Shown one piece after another: positions 53,093 through 61,634 of a stretch of 64,000 bases of DNA. Within the stretch, counting starts at the first letter, position 1. Each line of letters opens with the position of its first letter. The position numbers and the translations under genes were made by a program. Origin of the DNA: Rhodobacter sp. (GTDB taxonomy: Bacteria > Pseudomonadota > Alphaproteobacteria > Rhodobacterales > Rhodobacteraceae); assembly GCA_020637555.1 (NCBI GenBank), contig JACKKF010000005.1:124001-188000 (forward strand), written 5' to 3'. The notes under the pieces are model-generated. The model saw only the letters and a list, made by a program, of their open reading frames with translations. It was not told where the DNA came from and searched no databases.

Positions 53093-53241
53093 TCCTTGTC
53101 GGACGCGGGCCCGGGGTCGGGTGTCAGCGCCCCGGGGTCAAAGGGCAGGTCGGCGCGCTCGCGCTCGGACATGCGGGCGATGTCGGGATGGGACAGGGGG
53201 TCGCGCCACCAGCAAAGGCAGCGGATCGGAACGGTTCGCAT
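53077..53241 (-). CDS. Small conserved protein, 54 residues
   Basis: MRTVPIRCLCWWRDPLSHPDIARMSERERADLPFDPGALTPD is a compact sequence with CLCWWRDP and ERERADLPF, unlike random translation. AGGAGA lies five bases before the ATG at 53241. I recall similar short proteins beside YbjN genes in Rhodobacteraceae. The two cysteines with tryptophans could bind metal. Function unknown; coding status likely but not certain. Confidence 0.6.
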   Translation of the reverse strand: MRTVPIRCLCWWRDPLSHPDIARMSERERADLPFDPGALTPDPGPASDKDQARP

Positions 53242-53323
53242 GGGGTTCTCCTTTTCTGCAGGATCGCGCAATTGCACCCCTTTGAAAATTGACCTCTCAA
53301 GCGCCAGGCTTTAGAAAACCTGA

Positions 53324-54223
53324 ATGCGACACCTGAATGCCCTGCCGCTGTCGGCGCTGCGCGTGATCGAGGCGGCGGCCCGTCTCGGCAGCCTGGCCGC
53401 CGCCGCCGAGGAAATGGGCGTGACGACCGGCGCCCTTTCGCAGCGTCTGCGCAAGGCCGAGGAGGCGCTGGGCCGCCCGTTGTTCCTGCGCCGCCCCGAC
53501 GGCCTGATCCCGACCGACGGACTCGCCGCGCTGATGCCCCGCCTGACGCACCACATGGCCGGTCTCGATGCCGCGACCGGCGCGCTGCTGGGGCGCGAGG
53601 GCAATGTCCTGACCCTGAGCGTGGCGCCGCTCCTTGCCTCGCGCTGGCTGATCTGGCGGCTGCATCGCTTCACCGATGCCAACCCGGACATCGCGCTTCG
53701 GCTCGATCCCGTGTCGCGCATGGTGGATCTGGATGCGGCCGGCGTGGATGCGGGCCTGCGGGTGGCGCGAAACCCCGGCGCCGGCGTCGATGCGCTCAAG
53801 CTTCTGGATCAACGGGTCTTTCCGGTCTGTTCCGCCGCTTTGGCCGCCGAAATCCACGATGCGACCGACCTGTTTCACCACCCTGTCATCCGCGAAAGCG
53901 ACGCCCTGGCCGGATGGAAGGAATGGCTGGGCGCGCAGGGTCTGTCCTGTCAGGGGCTGCGCCCCGGGCCGACCTATCGCGATGGCGCGATCTGTCTGGA
54001 CGCGGCGATGATGGGGCAGGGTGTCTTCATGGCATGGGAGGCGCTGGCCGCCGATGCCGTCGTGCGGGGAACCGTGGTCGCGCCGCTGCCGCAGCGGGTG
54101 CCCACGGGCCTGGCCTATTGGTTCGTGACCACGCGGCTCTCGGCGCGCAAACCGGCCGTCCGGGTGTTTCGGGACTGGCTGGTCGGGGAAATGGACGCCT
54201 CGCGCGCCACCTGGGCAGGCTGA
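53324..54223 (+). CDS. LysR-family regulator (GcvA-like)
   Basis: A 299-residue LysR protein with LNALPLSALRVIEAAARLGSLAAAAEEMGVTTGALSQRLRKAEEALGRPLFLR, the GcvA-type beginning, and an effector domain. The target is not obvious: its neighbours are the small 54-residue gene upstream (divergent, 82-bp gap) and proC downstream in the same direction after 58 bp. Confidence 0.87.
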   Translation: MRHLNALPLSALRVIEAAARLGSLAAAAEEMGVTTGALSQRLRKAEEALGRPLFLRRPDGLIPTDGLAALMPRLTHHMAGLDAATGALLGREGNVLTLSVAPLLASRWLIWRLHRFTDANPDIALRLDPVSRMVDLDAAGVDAGLRVARNPGAGVDALKLLDQRVFPVCSAALAAEIHDATDLFHHPVIRESDALAGWKEWLGAQGLSCQGLRPGPTYRDGAICLDAAMMGQGVFMAWEALAADAVVRGTVVAPLPQRVPTGLAYWFVTTRLSARKPAVRVFRDWLVGEMDASRATWAG

Positions 54224-54281
54224 CCCTTCCGTTCGCCCCGGGCCCCCGTTAGGCTGCGCTGAAACGGCTGGGGGAGGCATC

Positions 54282-55094
54282 ATGGACATGCGCGATATTG
54301 CGGACCGGGGGCTGGTGCTGCTGGGCTGCGGCAAGATGGGTTCGGCGCTGCTCGAGGGGTGGCTGAAGACCGGGCTGCCGGCTGCGGCGGTGCATGTGAT
54401 CGAGCCGAATCCCTCGGACTGGCTGCAGGCAACCGGCGTGCATCTGAACACCCCGCTGCCGCCAGCGCCCGCGATGGCGTTGCTGGCGGTGAAACCGCAG
54501 ATGATGGGCGCGGCGCTGCCCGGGCTTCAGGCCCTGGGGGGCGGGGGCACGGTCTTCGTGTCCATTGCCGCCGGAACCTCGCTGAAAACGATCGAGGACA
54601 CGCTGGGCGCGGGCACGCCCGTGGTGCGTGTCATGCCCAACACGCCAGCCGCCGTGGGGCGTGGCATCTCGGCCCTGATCGGCAATGACGCGGTCAGCGC
54701 ACCGGCGCTGGCGCTGGCCGAACAGCTCATGGCCGCCGTGGGCGAGACGGTCCGATTGCAGGACGAATCGCAGATGGACGCGGTGACGGCCGTTTCGGGA
54801 TCGGGCCCGGCCTATGTCTTTCACCTGATCGAGGCGCTCGCAGCCGCCGGGGTGGCGCAGGGCCTGCCGACCGACATGGCGATGCGTCTTGCCCGCGCGA
54901 CGGTCTGCGGGGCCGGCGAACTGGCGCATCAATCGGCCGAAAGCGCCGCCCAGCTCAGGATCAACGTGACCTCGCCGGGGGGCACGACCGCCGCCGCGCT
55001 GGCGGTGCTGATGAACGAGACGGACGGCTTTCCCCCCCTTCTGGCCCGTGCCGTCCAGGCCGCGGCCGACCGCTCGCGCGAGTTGGGCCAATGA
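54282..55094 (+). CDS. proC: Pyrroline-5-carboxylate reductase
   Basis: A 270-residue NAD(P)H enzyme that makes the last step of proline synthesis. It has LLGCGKMGSALLEGWL, the phosphate pocket VKPQMM, VVRVMPNTPAAVGRGISAL, and the dimer domain VSGSGPAYVFHLIEAL and VTSPGGTTAAAL with catalytic serine and threonine. It overlaps the next gene by ATGA. Confidence 0.95.
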   Translation: MDMRDIADRGLVLLGCGKMGSALLEGWLKTGLPAAAVHVIEPNPSDWLQATGVHLNTPLPPAPAMALLAVKPQMMGAALPGLQALGGGGTVFVSIAAGTSLKTIEDTLGAGTPVVRVMPNTPAAVGRGISALIGNDAVSAPALALAEQLMAAVGETVRLQDESQMDAVTAVSGSGPAYVFHLIEALAAAGVAQGLPTDMAMRLARATVCGAGELAHQSAESAAQLRINVTSPGGTTAAALAVLMNETDGFPPLLARAVQAAADRSRELGQ

Positions 55095-55423
55095 TCGACT
55101 TCGAGGATTTTCTGAAGGTGGACATCCGCGTCGGGACCGTCCTCGCGGTCGAGGATTTCCCCCAGGCCCGCAAACCGGCGTGGAAGCTGACCGTCGATTT
55201 CGGGGCCGAGATCGGCGTGAAACGCTCGTCCGCGCAGATCACCACGCATTACGGCAAGGAGGACCTGGTCGGTCGTCAGGTGCTGGCGGTGGTCAATTTT
55301 CCGCCGCGCCAGATCGGCCCCTTCATGTCCGAGGTTCTGGTTCTGGGCCTGCATGACGACGCGAATGCGGTGGTGGTGATCGGCCCCGAGCGCGCCGTGC
55401 CGAACGGGGCGAGGCTGTGCTGA
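55091..55423 (+). CDS. tRNA-binding domain protein, CsaA type
   Basis: A 110-residue OB-fold protein. FEDFLKVDIRVGTVLAVEDFPQARKPAWKLTVDFG, KRSSAQITTHYGKEDLVGRQVLAVVNFPPRQIG and VPNGARLC follow CsaA, a dimeric protein-secretion chaperone and tRNA-binding module. It overlaps proC upstream (ATGA) and the dehydrogenase downstream (TGATG). Confidence 0.9.
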   Translation: MIDFEDFLKVDIRVGTVLAVEDFPQARKPAWKLTVDFGAEIGVKRSSAQITTHYGKEDLVGRQVLAVVNFPPRQIGPFMSEVLVLGLHDDANAVVVIGPERAVPNGARLC

Positions 55424-56367
55424 TGCGCCTGTTCGTCTCGCGCCCCTTGCCCGACGCGGTGATCGCCGCCGCGCGCGCGGAATTCGACGTGACGGTGCGC
55501 GCCTCGAACGCCCCGATGACGCCAGACGAGATGATCGCCGCCCTGTCCGGGTTCGACGTGGTTCTGCCGACCCTGGGCGACCGGTTCCAGGCGCCGATCT
55601 TCGACGCCTGCGTGCCGCGCGCCCGGCTGCTGGCCAATTTCGGCGTGGGGTTCAACCATATCGACGTTGGCGCGGCCCGCGCGGCGGGGCTTCAGGTCAC
55701 AAACACCCCGGGGGCGGTGACGGATGCAACCGCCGACATCGCGCTGACCCTCATGCTGATGAGCGCGCGCCGCGCCGCCGAGGGCGAGCGCCTCGTGCGG
55801 TCGGGCCGATGGGAGGGCTGGCATCCCACCCAGATGCTGGGGCTGCATCTGACGGGCAAGACCCTGGGCATCGTCGGCATGGGGCGTATCGGGCAGGCCA
55901 TCGCCAGGCGCGCGCATTTCGGTTTCGACATGCGGATCCTCTATCACACCCGCAGCCCGCGCGATCTGCCCCACGCGCAGCCCGTCGACAGCCTGATCCG
56001 GCTGATGGAGCAGTCGGACATGGTGGTGATCGCGGTGCCGGCTTCGGCGCAGACGCACCATCTGATCGGCGCGGCGGAACTGGCGGCGATGCAGCCCCAT
56101 GCGCATCTTATCAACATCGCGCGCGGCGACATCGTGGACGAGGCGGCGCTGATCGCGGCCCTGCAGGCCGGCCGGATCGCGGGCGCGGGCCTCGATGTCT
56201 ACGAATTCGAGCCCCGGGTGCCCGACGCCTTGCGCGCCCTCGATTGCGTGACACTGCTGCCGCATCTCGGCACCGCCGCGCTCGAGGTTCGCACGCAGAT
56301 GGGGCTCATGGCGGTGGCGAATGCGGTGGCCTTTCGACGCGGCGCGCCGTTGCCCAACCCGGTGTGA
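55423..56367 (+). CDS. D-2-hydroxyacid dehydrogenase (glyoxylate/hydroxypyruvate reductase type)
   Basis: A 314-residue enzyme. The Rossmann loop GIVGMGRIGQAIARR, the catalytic arginine in NIARGDIVDE, the glutamate in VYEFEP and histidine in LLPHLGTAA are all in place. It most resembles D-glycerate dehydrogenase/glyoxylate reductase. NAD or NADP preference is uncertain, though LYHTRSP after the second strand suggests NADP. The third gene of the proC unit; its stop is followed by the dispersed motif and hairpins. Confidence 0.9.
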   Translation: MRLFVSRPLPDAVIAAARAEFDVTVRASNAPMTPDEMIAALSGFDVVLPTLGDRFQAPIFDACVPRARLLANFGVGFNHIDVGAARAAGLQVTNTPGAVTDATADIALTLMLMSARRAAEGERLVRSGRWEGWHPTQMLGLHLTGKTLGIVGMGRIGQAIARRAHFGFDMRILYHTRSPRDLPHAQPVDSLIRLMEQSDMVVIAVPASAQTHHLIGAAELAAMQPHAHLINIARGDIVDEAALIAALQAGRIAGAGLDVYEFEPRVPDALRALDCVTLLPHLGTAALEVRTQMGLMAVANAVAFRRGAPLPNPV

Positions 56368-56374
56368 CCGCCCG

Positions 56375-56396
56375 CATCTTTGTGCCGGAAATATCC
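56375..56396. repeat. Dispersed 22-bp intergenic motif, copy 4
   Basis: This copy is in inverse orientation (CATCTTTGTGCC, GG, AAATATCC) eight bases after the dehydrogenase stop, followed at once by two hairpins. It is identical to the consensus at all fixed positions. Confidence 0.65.
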
Positions 56397-56406
56397 TCGG
56401 GGGAAT

Positions 56407-56461
56407 CCAAAGGGGGTGGAAAACCCCCTTTGGGCGGGGGTGCGGGGGCGGCAGCCCCCGC
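56407..56461. terminator. Double hairpin between the dehydrogenase and gcrA
   Basis: CCAAAGGGGG pairs perfectly with CCCCCTTTGG over 10 bp (56407-56433), then GCGGGGGC pairs with GCCCCCGC (56442-56461). They lie between convergent genes, so they can end both transcripts. Confidence 0.55.
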
Positions 56462-56511
56462 CGTTACCGGTTGGCTGCGCGGGGCCCGGTGGGCTGCGCA
56501 GGGCGTGCGGC

Positions 56512-57141
56512 TCAGCGCCGCCGGTCGCGCCGGGCCTGCATCGGCTGGAACGCGACCGAGACATGCGCCTCGCAATAGGGTTTGCCGGGCACCGAGGGCA
56601 AGCCGCAGAACCAGAATTCCTCGGTCGCCGGGTCGCCGATCGGCCATTTGCAGGTGCGTTCCGTCAGCTCCATCAGGGTGAGCTTGCGCGCGGTCTTTTC
56701 GACCTCGCGCACCGTGGCCAGGGCCTCGGGCGAGATTTCGTTCGCCGACGGCTGGGGCGGCAGGGGCTGGCCCGCCGGCACGATCGGGCGGCGCCCGGGC
56801 ACCGGCGCGGGCGTGGCGGGCGGTGGCGCCGACGGGCGCGCTGGGGCTTCGGCCACGGCTGCCTCGGGGGCGGGGGCGGGTTCCGGCTGCGGTGCGGGCG
56901 CGCGCGCGGCAGGTTCTGCGGCGGGTGCCGGATCCGCCGCGGGGGCGGCCGCCGGCGCCGCGGGCGCGGGCTCGGGGTCCGAGGCGCTGTCGCTGGTCCG
57001 GCTCGACAGGCCCAGGCGATGCACCTTTCCGATCACCGCGTTGCGGGTGACAGAGCCCAGCTCCTTGGCGATCTGCGAGGCCGACTTGCCCTCGGCCCAC
57101 ATCTTCTTGAGCATTTCGACCCGTTCATCGGTCCAGGACAT
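56512..57141 (-). CDS. gcrA: Cell-cycle regulator GcrA
   Basis: A 209-residue GcrA. The N-terminal DNA-binding domain MSWTDERVEMLKKMWAEGKSASQIAKELGSVTRNAVIGKVHRLGLS is highly conserved, a proline/alanine-rich linker of about 90 residues follows, and the C-terminus (LTLMELTERTCKWPIGDPATEEFWFCGLPSVPGKPYCEAHVSVAF) has the sigma-70-binding region. GcrA works with RpoD at promoters with methylated GANTC; such sites cluster upstream of rpoD in this window. Confidence 0.95.
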   Translation of the reverse strand: MSWTDERVEMLKKMWAEGKSASQIAKELGSVTRNAVIGKVHRLGLSSRTSDSASDPEPAPAAPAAAPAADPAPAAEPAARAPAPQPEPAPAPEAAVAEAPARPSAPPPATPAPVPGRRPIVPAGQPLPPQPSANEISPEALATVREVEKTARKLTLMELTERTCKWPIGDPATEEFWFCGLPSVPGKPYCEAHVSVAFQPMQARRDRRR

Positions 57142-57311
57142 CGGTTGCGCTCCGCGAGAAACTGCATGAAAACGGCCCGTCGATGCGGGCCTTGGCGTCG
57201 ATCGCCCCTATTCTATCGGGGAGTGGGTGAGATACAAGCAGCCCGCGTCAAACGCAATGCCCCCGCCGGTCATAGCGCCGTCGGGACCGAGCGACCAGAA
57301 GGATGTCCGCC

Positions 57312-58142
57312 ATGACCACCCGCCCCGATGCGCCCACGCTGACCGAGATGCGAGCCAAGGGCGCGCGCCGCTTTGGCCGGATGAACTGGGTCGGCATGGC
57401 CACGCTGGCCCGGCGCGAGGTGAAGCGGTTTCTCGCCGTCTGGCAGCAGACCGTTGCCGCGCCGCTGGTCACGGCGGGGCTGTTCATCGGCATCTTCTCG
57501 CTGGCGCTGGGGGGCAACCGCGCGCCGGTCATGGGGGTGCCGTTCGTCGCGTTCCTGGCGCCTGGCATCCTGATGATGTCGGTCATCCAGAACGCCTTTG
57601 CCAACACCTCGTCGTCCCTGGTCGGCGCCAAGGTCATGGGCAACATCGTCGATACGCTCATGCCCCCGCTGTCCCCGGCCGAAATCGTCGCGGGCTATCT
57701 TGCGGGGGGGATCGCGCGGGGCCTGCTGGTGGCGGCGGTGATCGTCCTGGCGGTGGGGCTGGCGTTGGGGCTCTGGCCGGCGCATCCGCTGTGGCTGCTG
57801 GCCATCACCGTGATCGGCGGCGCGATGCTGGGGGCCCTGGGGATCGCCGCCGGCATCCTGGCGGCCAAGTTCGACCAGATCGCGGCCGTGACCAATTTCA
57901 TCGTCACGCCGCTGTCCTTTCTGTCCGGCACGTTCTATTCCACCGCCGCCATGCCGCCGGTCATGGCCACCCTCAGCCATCTGAACCCGATCTTCTACCT
58001 GATCGACGGCGCGCGTTTCGCCTATCTCGGTCAGTCCGATGCCGCGCCCGTCCTCGGGCTGGCGGTGACGGGCGGCACGGCGCTGGCGCTGGCGCTGCTG
58101 TGCTGGTCCTGGATCAAGAGCGGATTCCGGCTCAAGCCTTGA
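57312..58142 (+). CDS. ABC-2 type transporter permease
   Basis: A 276-residue membrane protein with six helices in the ABC-2 fold (LVTAGLFIGIFSLAL, PFVAFLAPGILMMSVIQNAFANTSSSLVGAKVMGNIVDTLMPPLSP, TPLSFLSGTFYSTAAMPP). It resembles drug/polysaccharide export permeases. No ATPase gene lies next to it in the window. The second ATG (57312) is better than 57303 because AAGG is placed nine bases upstream. Divergent from gcrA. Confidence 0.87.
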   Translation: MTTRPDAPTLTEMRAKGARRFGRMNWVGMATLARREVKRFLAVWQQTVAAPLVTAGLFIGIFSLALGGNRAPVMGVPFVAFLAPGILMMSVIQNAFANTSSSLVGAKVMGNIVDTLMPPLSPAEIVAGYLAGGIARGLLVAAVIVLAVGLALGLWPAHPLWLLAITVIGGAMLGALGIAAGILAAKFDQIAAVTNFIVTPLSFLSGTFYSTAAMPPVMATLSHLNPIFYLIDGARFAYLGQSDAAPVLGLAVTGGTALALALLCWSWIKSGFRLKP

Positions 58143-58258
58143 CGTGACTGTGACAAATGGTTGCATTCCCTAGACCAGCCCCGGGGCGATGCCCTATATA
58201 GGCACCGACGGAGATCCGCGGGGCCATCCTGTCCCGCCCAGCCAGAGCGAGTATCGTC

Positions 58259-58681
58259 ATGATGAAAGCCCTTACCCTGTCCGCCCTTGCCGCCCTGTCG
58301 CTGGGTGCTTCGGCCTCGACCGCCTTTGCCGGTGACGCCGCCGCGGGGGAAGGCCTGTGGCGCAACTGCCGGAGCTGCCATTCCATCACCGCGCCCGATG
58401 GCACGGTGATCCAGCGCGGCGGCCGGACCGGTCCGAACCTCTATGGTCTCGAAGGCCGGGCCGTGGGCTCGCAGGACGGGTTCCGCTACAGCCAGCTCAT
58501 GCAGGATTATGCCGCCACCGGCGCGGTCTGGACCGAAGAGCTGTTCACCCAGTATGTCGCCGATCCCAACGCCTTCCTGCACGCGCAACTGGGCATCACC
58601 TCGGGCCGCGCGGGGATGAACTTCCGCCTCGCTTCGGGGGCCGAGGACATGTGGGCCTATCTGGAAAGCGTTTCGAACTGA
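58259..58681 (+). CDS. cycA: Cytochrome c2
   Basis: A 140-residue soluble periplasmic cytochrome. A signal peptide (ending STAFA) is followed by the heme motif CRSCH (Cys37, Cys40, His41) and the axial methionine Met120 in AGMNFRLASGAEDMWAYL. GRTGPNLYGLEGRAVG is close to Rhodobacter cytochrome c2, which shuttles electrons between the bc1 complex and the oxidase or reaction centre. The upstream region (58143-58258) is free of genes; an intrinsic terminator follows. Confidence 0.92.
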   Translation: MMKALTLSALAALSLGASASTAFAGDAAAGEGLWRNCRSCHSITAPDGTVIQRGGRTGPNLYGLEGRAVGSQDGFRYSQLMQDYAATGAVWTEELFTQYVADPNAFLHAQLGITSGRAGMNFRLASGAEDMWAYLESVSN

Positions 58682-58716
58682 TCGAAACCCGGGCCTGCCC
58701 GGAACGCCCATCCCCG

Positions 58717-58752
58717 AGACGCCCCGCCCGATCCGGCGGGGCGTCTTGCGTT
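58717..58752 (+). terminator. Intrinsic terminator of cytochrome c2
   Basis: A perfect 12-bp stem (AGACGCCCCGCC against GGCGGGGCGTCT, 6-nt loop) is followed by TGCGTTT, 36 bases past the stop. This is the clearest terminator in the window. Confidence 0.8.
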
Positions 58753-58845
58753 TCGGCGGCATGAAAAAGCCCCCGCGCCAGACGCGGGGGCCAGACGCGG
58801 GGGCCAGGGTCGGGGGCCGGGGAAAGGTGTGGCCCCCGGGATGTC

Positions 58846-60297
58846 TCAGCCTTCGGCCAGACCGGCGCGGCGCATGAGAACCACATGCAGCAGCCCGCCC
58901 AGCACCGCGCCGATCACCCAGCCAAACCCGGACAGAGCGCCCAGGGCCGGCACCCAGACCGTTGCCAGCGAAAAGATCGCGGCCAGCGCAAAGGCGACGA
59001 TCGCCGTCCGGTTCCAGCCATTGGCATAGTGATAGGCGCCCTCGGGTCCGGCGATGAACAGGTCCTGAACCTTCAGGTGACCCCGGCGCACCAGGTAATA
59101 ATCGGCGACCAGGATGCCGTAGAGCGGTGCCAGCATCGCGCCCAGCGTGTCGACGAACTTGGCGATGCCGATCTGCGAGATGACCGACACCCACAGCGCG
59201 CCGATCACGAAGGCCACGACCGCCGCGACGATACCGCCGGTGCGGGCGCTGATCCTTGCGGGGGCCAGGTTCGCCATGTCATAGGCGGCCGGAATGAAGT
59301 TGGCGACCAGGTTGATGCCCACGGTTGCCGCGAAAAAGGTGATGGCGGCGATGACCGTCAGGCCCAGATTGTCCACCCGCGCCACGATATCGGCGGGGTT
59401 GGTCAGCTTTTCACCGAACAGCACCACCGTGCCCGCGGTGATGAACAGCGCGATGAACGAGAAGAACGCCATCGACACCGGCAGCCCCCAGAAGTTGCCG
59501 CGCCGCATCTGGGCTTCGGTTTTCACAAAGCGCGCGAAGTCGCCGAAATTGATGACCACCGCCGCGAAATAGGCGATCATCGTGCCGACAATGGCGATGA
59601 AGGCCATGACCGGCCCGCGCGTTGCCTCGGATTCCGACGCCTGAAAGATGTTGCCGATTTCCGTGAACAGGCCGTTGCCGGCTTTCCACCAGATGACCAG
59701 TGCCAGCGCGATCATCACCACATAGACAAAGGGACCGGCCCAGTTCAGGAACTTGCCGACCCATTCGATCCCCATCATGAACAGGCCGATCTGGAACAGC
59801 GCGACCAGCACATAGGAAATCCAGTCCACCCCGGTCATGCCCAGCACCGTCGCCCCGTCGCCCGAAAGACCGAACAGCGACGACAGCATCAGCGATACCG
59901 CGGTCGAGGCGAAATAGGTCTGCGCGCCATACCAGAAGATCGCCACGATCCCGCGGATGGTTGCCGGAAAGCGGGCACCCGTCACGCCCATCGACGCCCG
60001 CGCCATGACCGCGTAGGGAACGCCATAGCGCACCGAGGGGCGTCCGGTCAGGTTGACCAGGATCATCACGAAGACGCCCGACAGCACGATCGCCGCCAGG
60101 GTCCACCAGCCGTTCAGCCCGTATGAGATGAACAGCGACGCCGCCAGCGTGTAGCCGAACAGGCTTTGGATATCGTTGTTCCAGACGTTGAAGATCTCGA
60201 ACGTGCCCCATTTGCGCTGCTCGTGCGGTATGGGGGCGAGGTCTTCGTTGTAGAGCGCGCCGTCGGTTGCGGCGACGGTCAGGTCCTCGTGTGCCAT
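58846..60297 (-). CDS. NCS1-family nucleobase/allantoin transporter
   Basis: A 483-residue transporter with twelve membrane helices. FNVWNNDIQSLFGYTLAASLF at the beginning, RPSVRYGVPYAVMARASMGVTGARFPATIRGIVAIFWYGAQTYFAS and LAPLYGILVADYYLVRRGHLKV near the end are typical NCS1 (Fur/Mhp1/PucI-like) regions. Substrates of the family are uracil, allantoin, hydantoins, cytosine or thiamine; which one is not known. Divergent from the GntR gene. No catabolic enzyme gene is next to it. Confidence 0.9.
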   Translation of the reverse strand: MAHEDLTVAATDGALYNEDLAPIPHEQRKWGTFEIFNVWNNDIQSLFGYTLAASLFISYGLNGWWTLAAIVLSGVFVMILVNLTGRPSVRYGVPYAVMARASMGVTGARFPATIRGIVAIFWYGAQTYFASTAVSLMLSSLFGLSGDGATVLGMTGVDWISYVLVALFQIGLFMMGIEWVGKFLNWAGPFVYVVMIALALVIWWKAGNGLFTEIGNIFQASESEATRGPVMAFIAIVGTMIAYFAAVVINFGDFARFVKTEAQMRRGNFWGLPVSMAFFSFIALFITAGTVVLFGEKLTNPADIVARVDNLGLTVIAAITFFAATVGINLVANFIPAAYDMANLAPARISARTGGIVAAVVAFVIGALWVSVISQIGIAKFVDTLGAMLAPLYGILVADYYLVRRGHLKVQDLFIAGPEGAYHYANGWNRTAIVAFALAAIFSLATVWVPALGALSGFGWVIGAVLGGLLHVVLMRRAGLAEG

Positions 60298-60357
60298 GGT
60301 CTGCGGTCTCCCGTGTTGGTCTGGTTCCGCTTTGTGATCTTGAGCGCGGATAACTGA

Positions 60358-60380
60358 CATGTTACATAAAATGACACATG
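60358..60380. promoter_or_regulatory. Inverted repeat between transporter and GntR genes
   Basis: CATGT and ACATG arms flank a 13-base AT-rich centre in the 152-bp gap between the divergent NCS1 and GntR genes. The AT-rich stretch continues to 60425. Likely promoter and operator region. Confidence 0.45.
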
Positions 60381-60449
60381 ATGTTTATTTAGAAGTTTCA
60401 GGAAACATTTGTTACGAAATCCTGAAAATGCCAGCCAACGGGAGGGCCC

Positions 60450-61112
60450 ATGAACCGGATCGAACCCGCGCAGACACTGGCCGCGGACCAGGCCTATGAG
60501 CGGTTCGTCGCCGCGCTGCACGACGGGACGTTGCCGTCGAGCTCGTTCTTCTCGATGTCGGAACTCGTCGATCTGATCGCGTTTCCGCTGGCCTCGGTGC
60601 GCGAGGCCGTCAAGCGGGCCGAGGCCCTGGGCTTTGTCGAGGTTCTGCCCAAGCGGGGCGTGCGGGTGATGGATGCCGGCGGTGAACGCACGGTTGCCTG
60701 CCTGGATCTGCGCGCGGTTCTGGACAGCGAGGGCGCCCGCCGCCTGATCGCCCGGGGCGGCAGCGCGGCGCTGTCGGCCTTGCGCCGCGATCACGAGGCA
60801 ATGCTGGCCGCCGCCGCCGCAGGCCCGGGGCAGGGCCTGTCGTCCCGGGCGATCGCCGTCGACCTCAGCCTGCACGATGCCTTGTCCGAGGCGCTGGACA
60901 ACCCCTTGCTTCAGGATTGCTACGCCGCGAACCGCACCCGGGTGGCCATCATCCAGCACACCCGCCCGTTTCTGGCCGACCGGATCGCCTCGGCCATGCA
61001 GGAGCATCTTGCGATACTCGATGCGCTGGAGGCCGGCGACCCCGAGGCCGCGGTTGCCGGCATCACCCATCATTTCCGTCAGACGCTGCGTTGGTGGGGC
61101 GTCGCCGGCTGA
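60450..61112 (+). CDS. GntR-family regulator (FCD type)
   Basis: A 220-residue protein with an N-terminal winged helix (SELVDLIAFPLASVREAVKRAEALGFVEVLPKRGVRVM) and a helical FCD domain with metal/ligand residues (SLHDALSEALDNPLLQDCY, EHLAILDALEAGDPEAAVAGITHHF). It probably regulates the divergent NCS1 transporter. Its stop directly abuts the convergent mmcB gene. Confidence 0.88.
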   Translation: MNRIEPAQTLAADQAYERFVAALHDGTLPSSSFFSMSELVDLIAFPLASVREAVKRAEALGFVEVLPKRGVRVMDAGGERTVACLDLRAVLDSEGARRLIARGGSAALSALRRDHEAMLAAAAAGPGQGLSSRAIAVDLSLHDALSEALDNPLLQDCYAANRTRVAIIQHTRPFLADRIASAMQEHLAILDALEAGDPEAAVAGITHHFRQTLRWWGVAG

Positions 61113-61550
61113 TCAGGGCCGCGGGTCGCGCATCGCGTGGTGCCTGAGGGCGGCCATGCGGGCGAAACGCAAGGTCAGCGCCTTGCGCCGGGCAGGTGCC
61201 AGCGGGCGTTCGGGGGCCATGGTGACGATCTCGCCGAACCAGTCATCGGCGTGGATCAGGCCGGCGCTGTCGCGGGGCAGGATATCGATCGGGAAATCGG
61301 CGGGCACGGCCCAGAAATAGCGGTCGCACCATTCCAGATACCCCTGCCATTTGCGATCCGACTGGAAGTCCGCGCGCGACGACTTGCACTCGACGATCCA
61401 GATTTCGCCCCGCGGCCCCAGCGCCATCACATCGGCCCTGAGTCCAGGGCGCGGCGCCGCCTCGTCCAGGGTGGCGAAATCATGGCTGCGCAACAGGCGG
61501 GCAACGCCGCGCGTCAGCCGTTGACCAGGCAGGAGAAGATCGTCGGGCAT
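61113..61550 (-). CDS. mmcB: MmcB-family DNA repair protein
   Basis: A 145-residue small nuclease-like protein of the MmcB family, part of the mutagenesis response described in Caulobacter. The restriction-endonuclease-like core is visible: RADVMALGPRGEIWIVECKSSRADFQSDRKWQGYLEWCDRYFWAV, with the D, E-x-K and a following D that form a metal site. It is single copy and alone in the minus direction, with the 6S-like RNA gene upstream on the other strand. Confidence 0.88.
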   Translation of the reverse strand: MPDDLLLPGQRLTRGVARLLRSHDFATLDEAAPRPGLRADVMALGPRGEIWIVECKSSRADFQSDRKWQGYLEWCDRYFWAVPADFPIDILPRDSAGLIHADDWFGEIVTMAPERPLAPARRKALTLRFARMAALRHHAMRDPRP

Positions 61551-61599
61551 GGCTGGACGTTAACCGATGTTCTTGGTTTGGTCCAGTGTTCGATGCCCC

Positions 61600-61628
61600 T
61601 TGCAGCGCGGCCTCGCGCGCCCTAGATT
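61600..61628 (+). promoter_or_regulatory. Strong promoter for the structured RNA
   Basis: TTGCAG (61600-61605) and TAGATT (61623-61628) are spaced by exactly 17 bases. Initiation would be expected about 7 bases on, at A61635/G61636, right where the outer stem of the predicted RNA begins. Confidence 0.65.
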
Positions 61629-61634
61629 CAGGGC

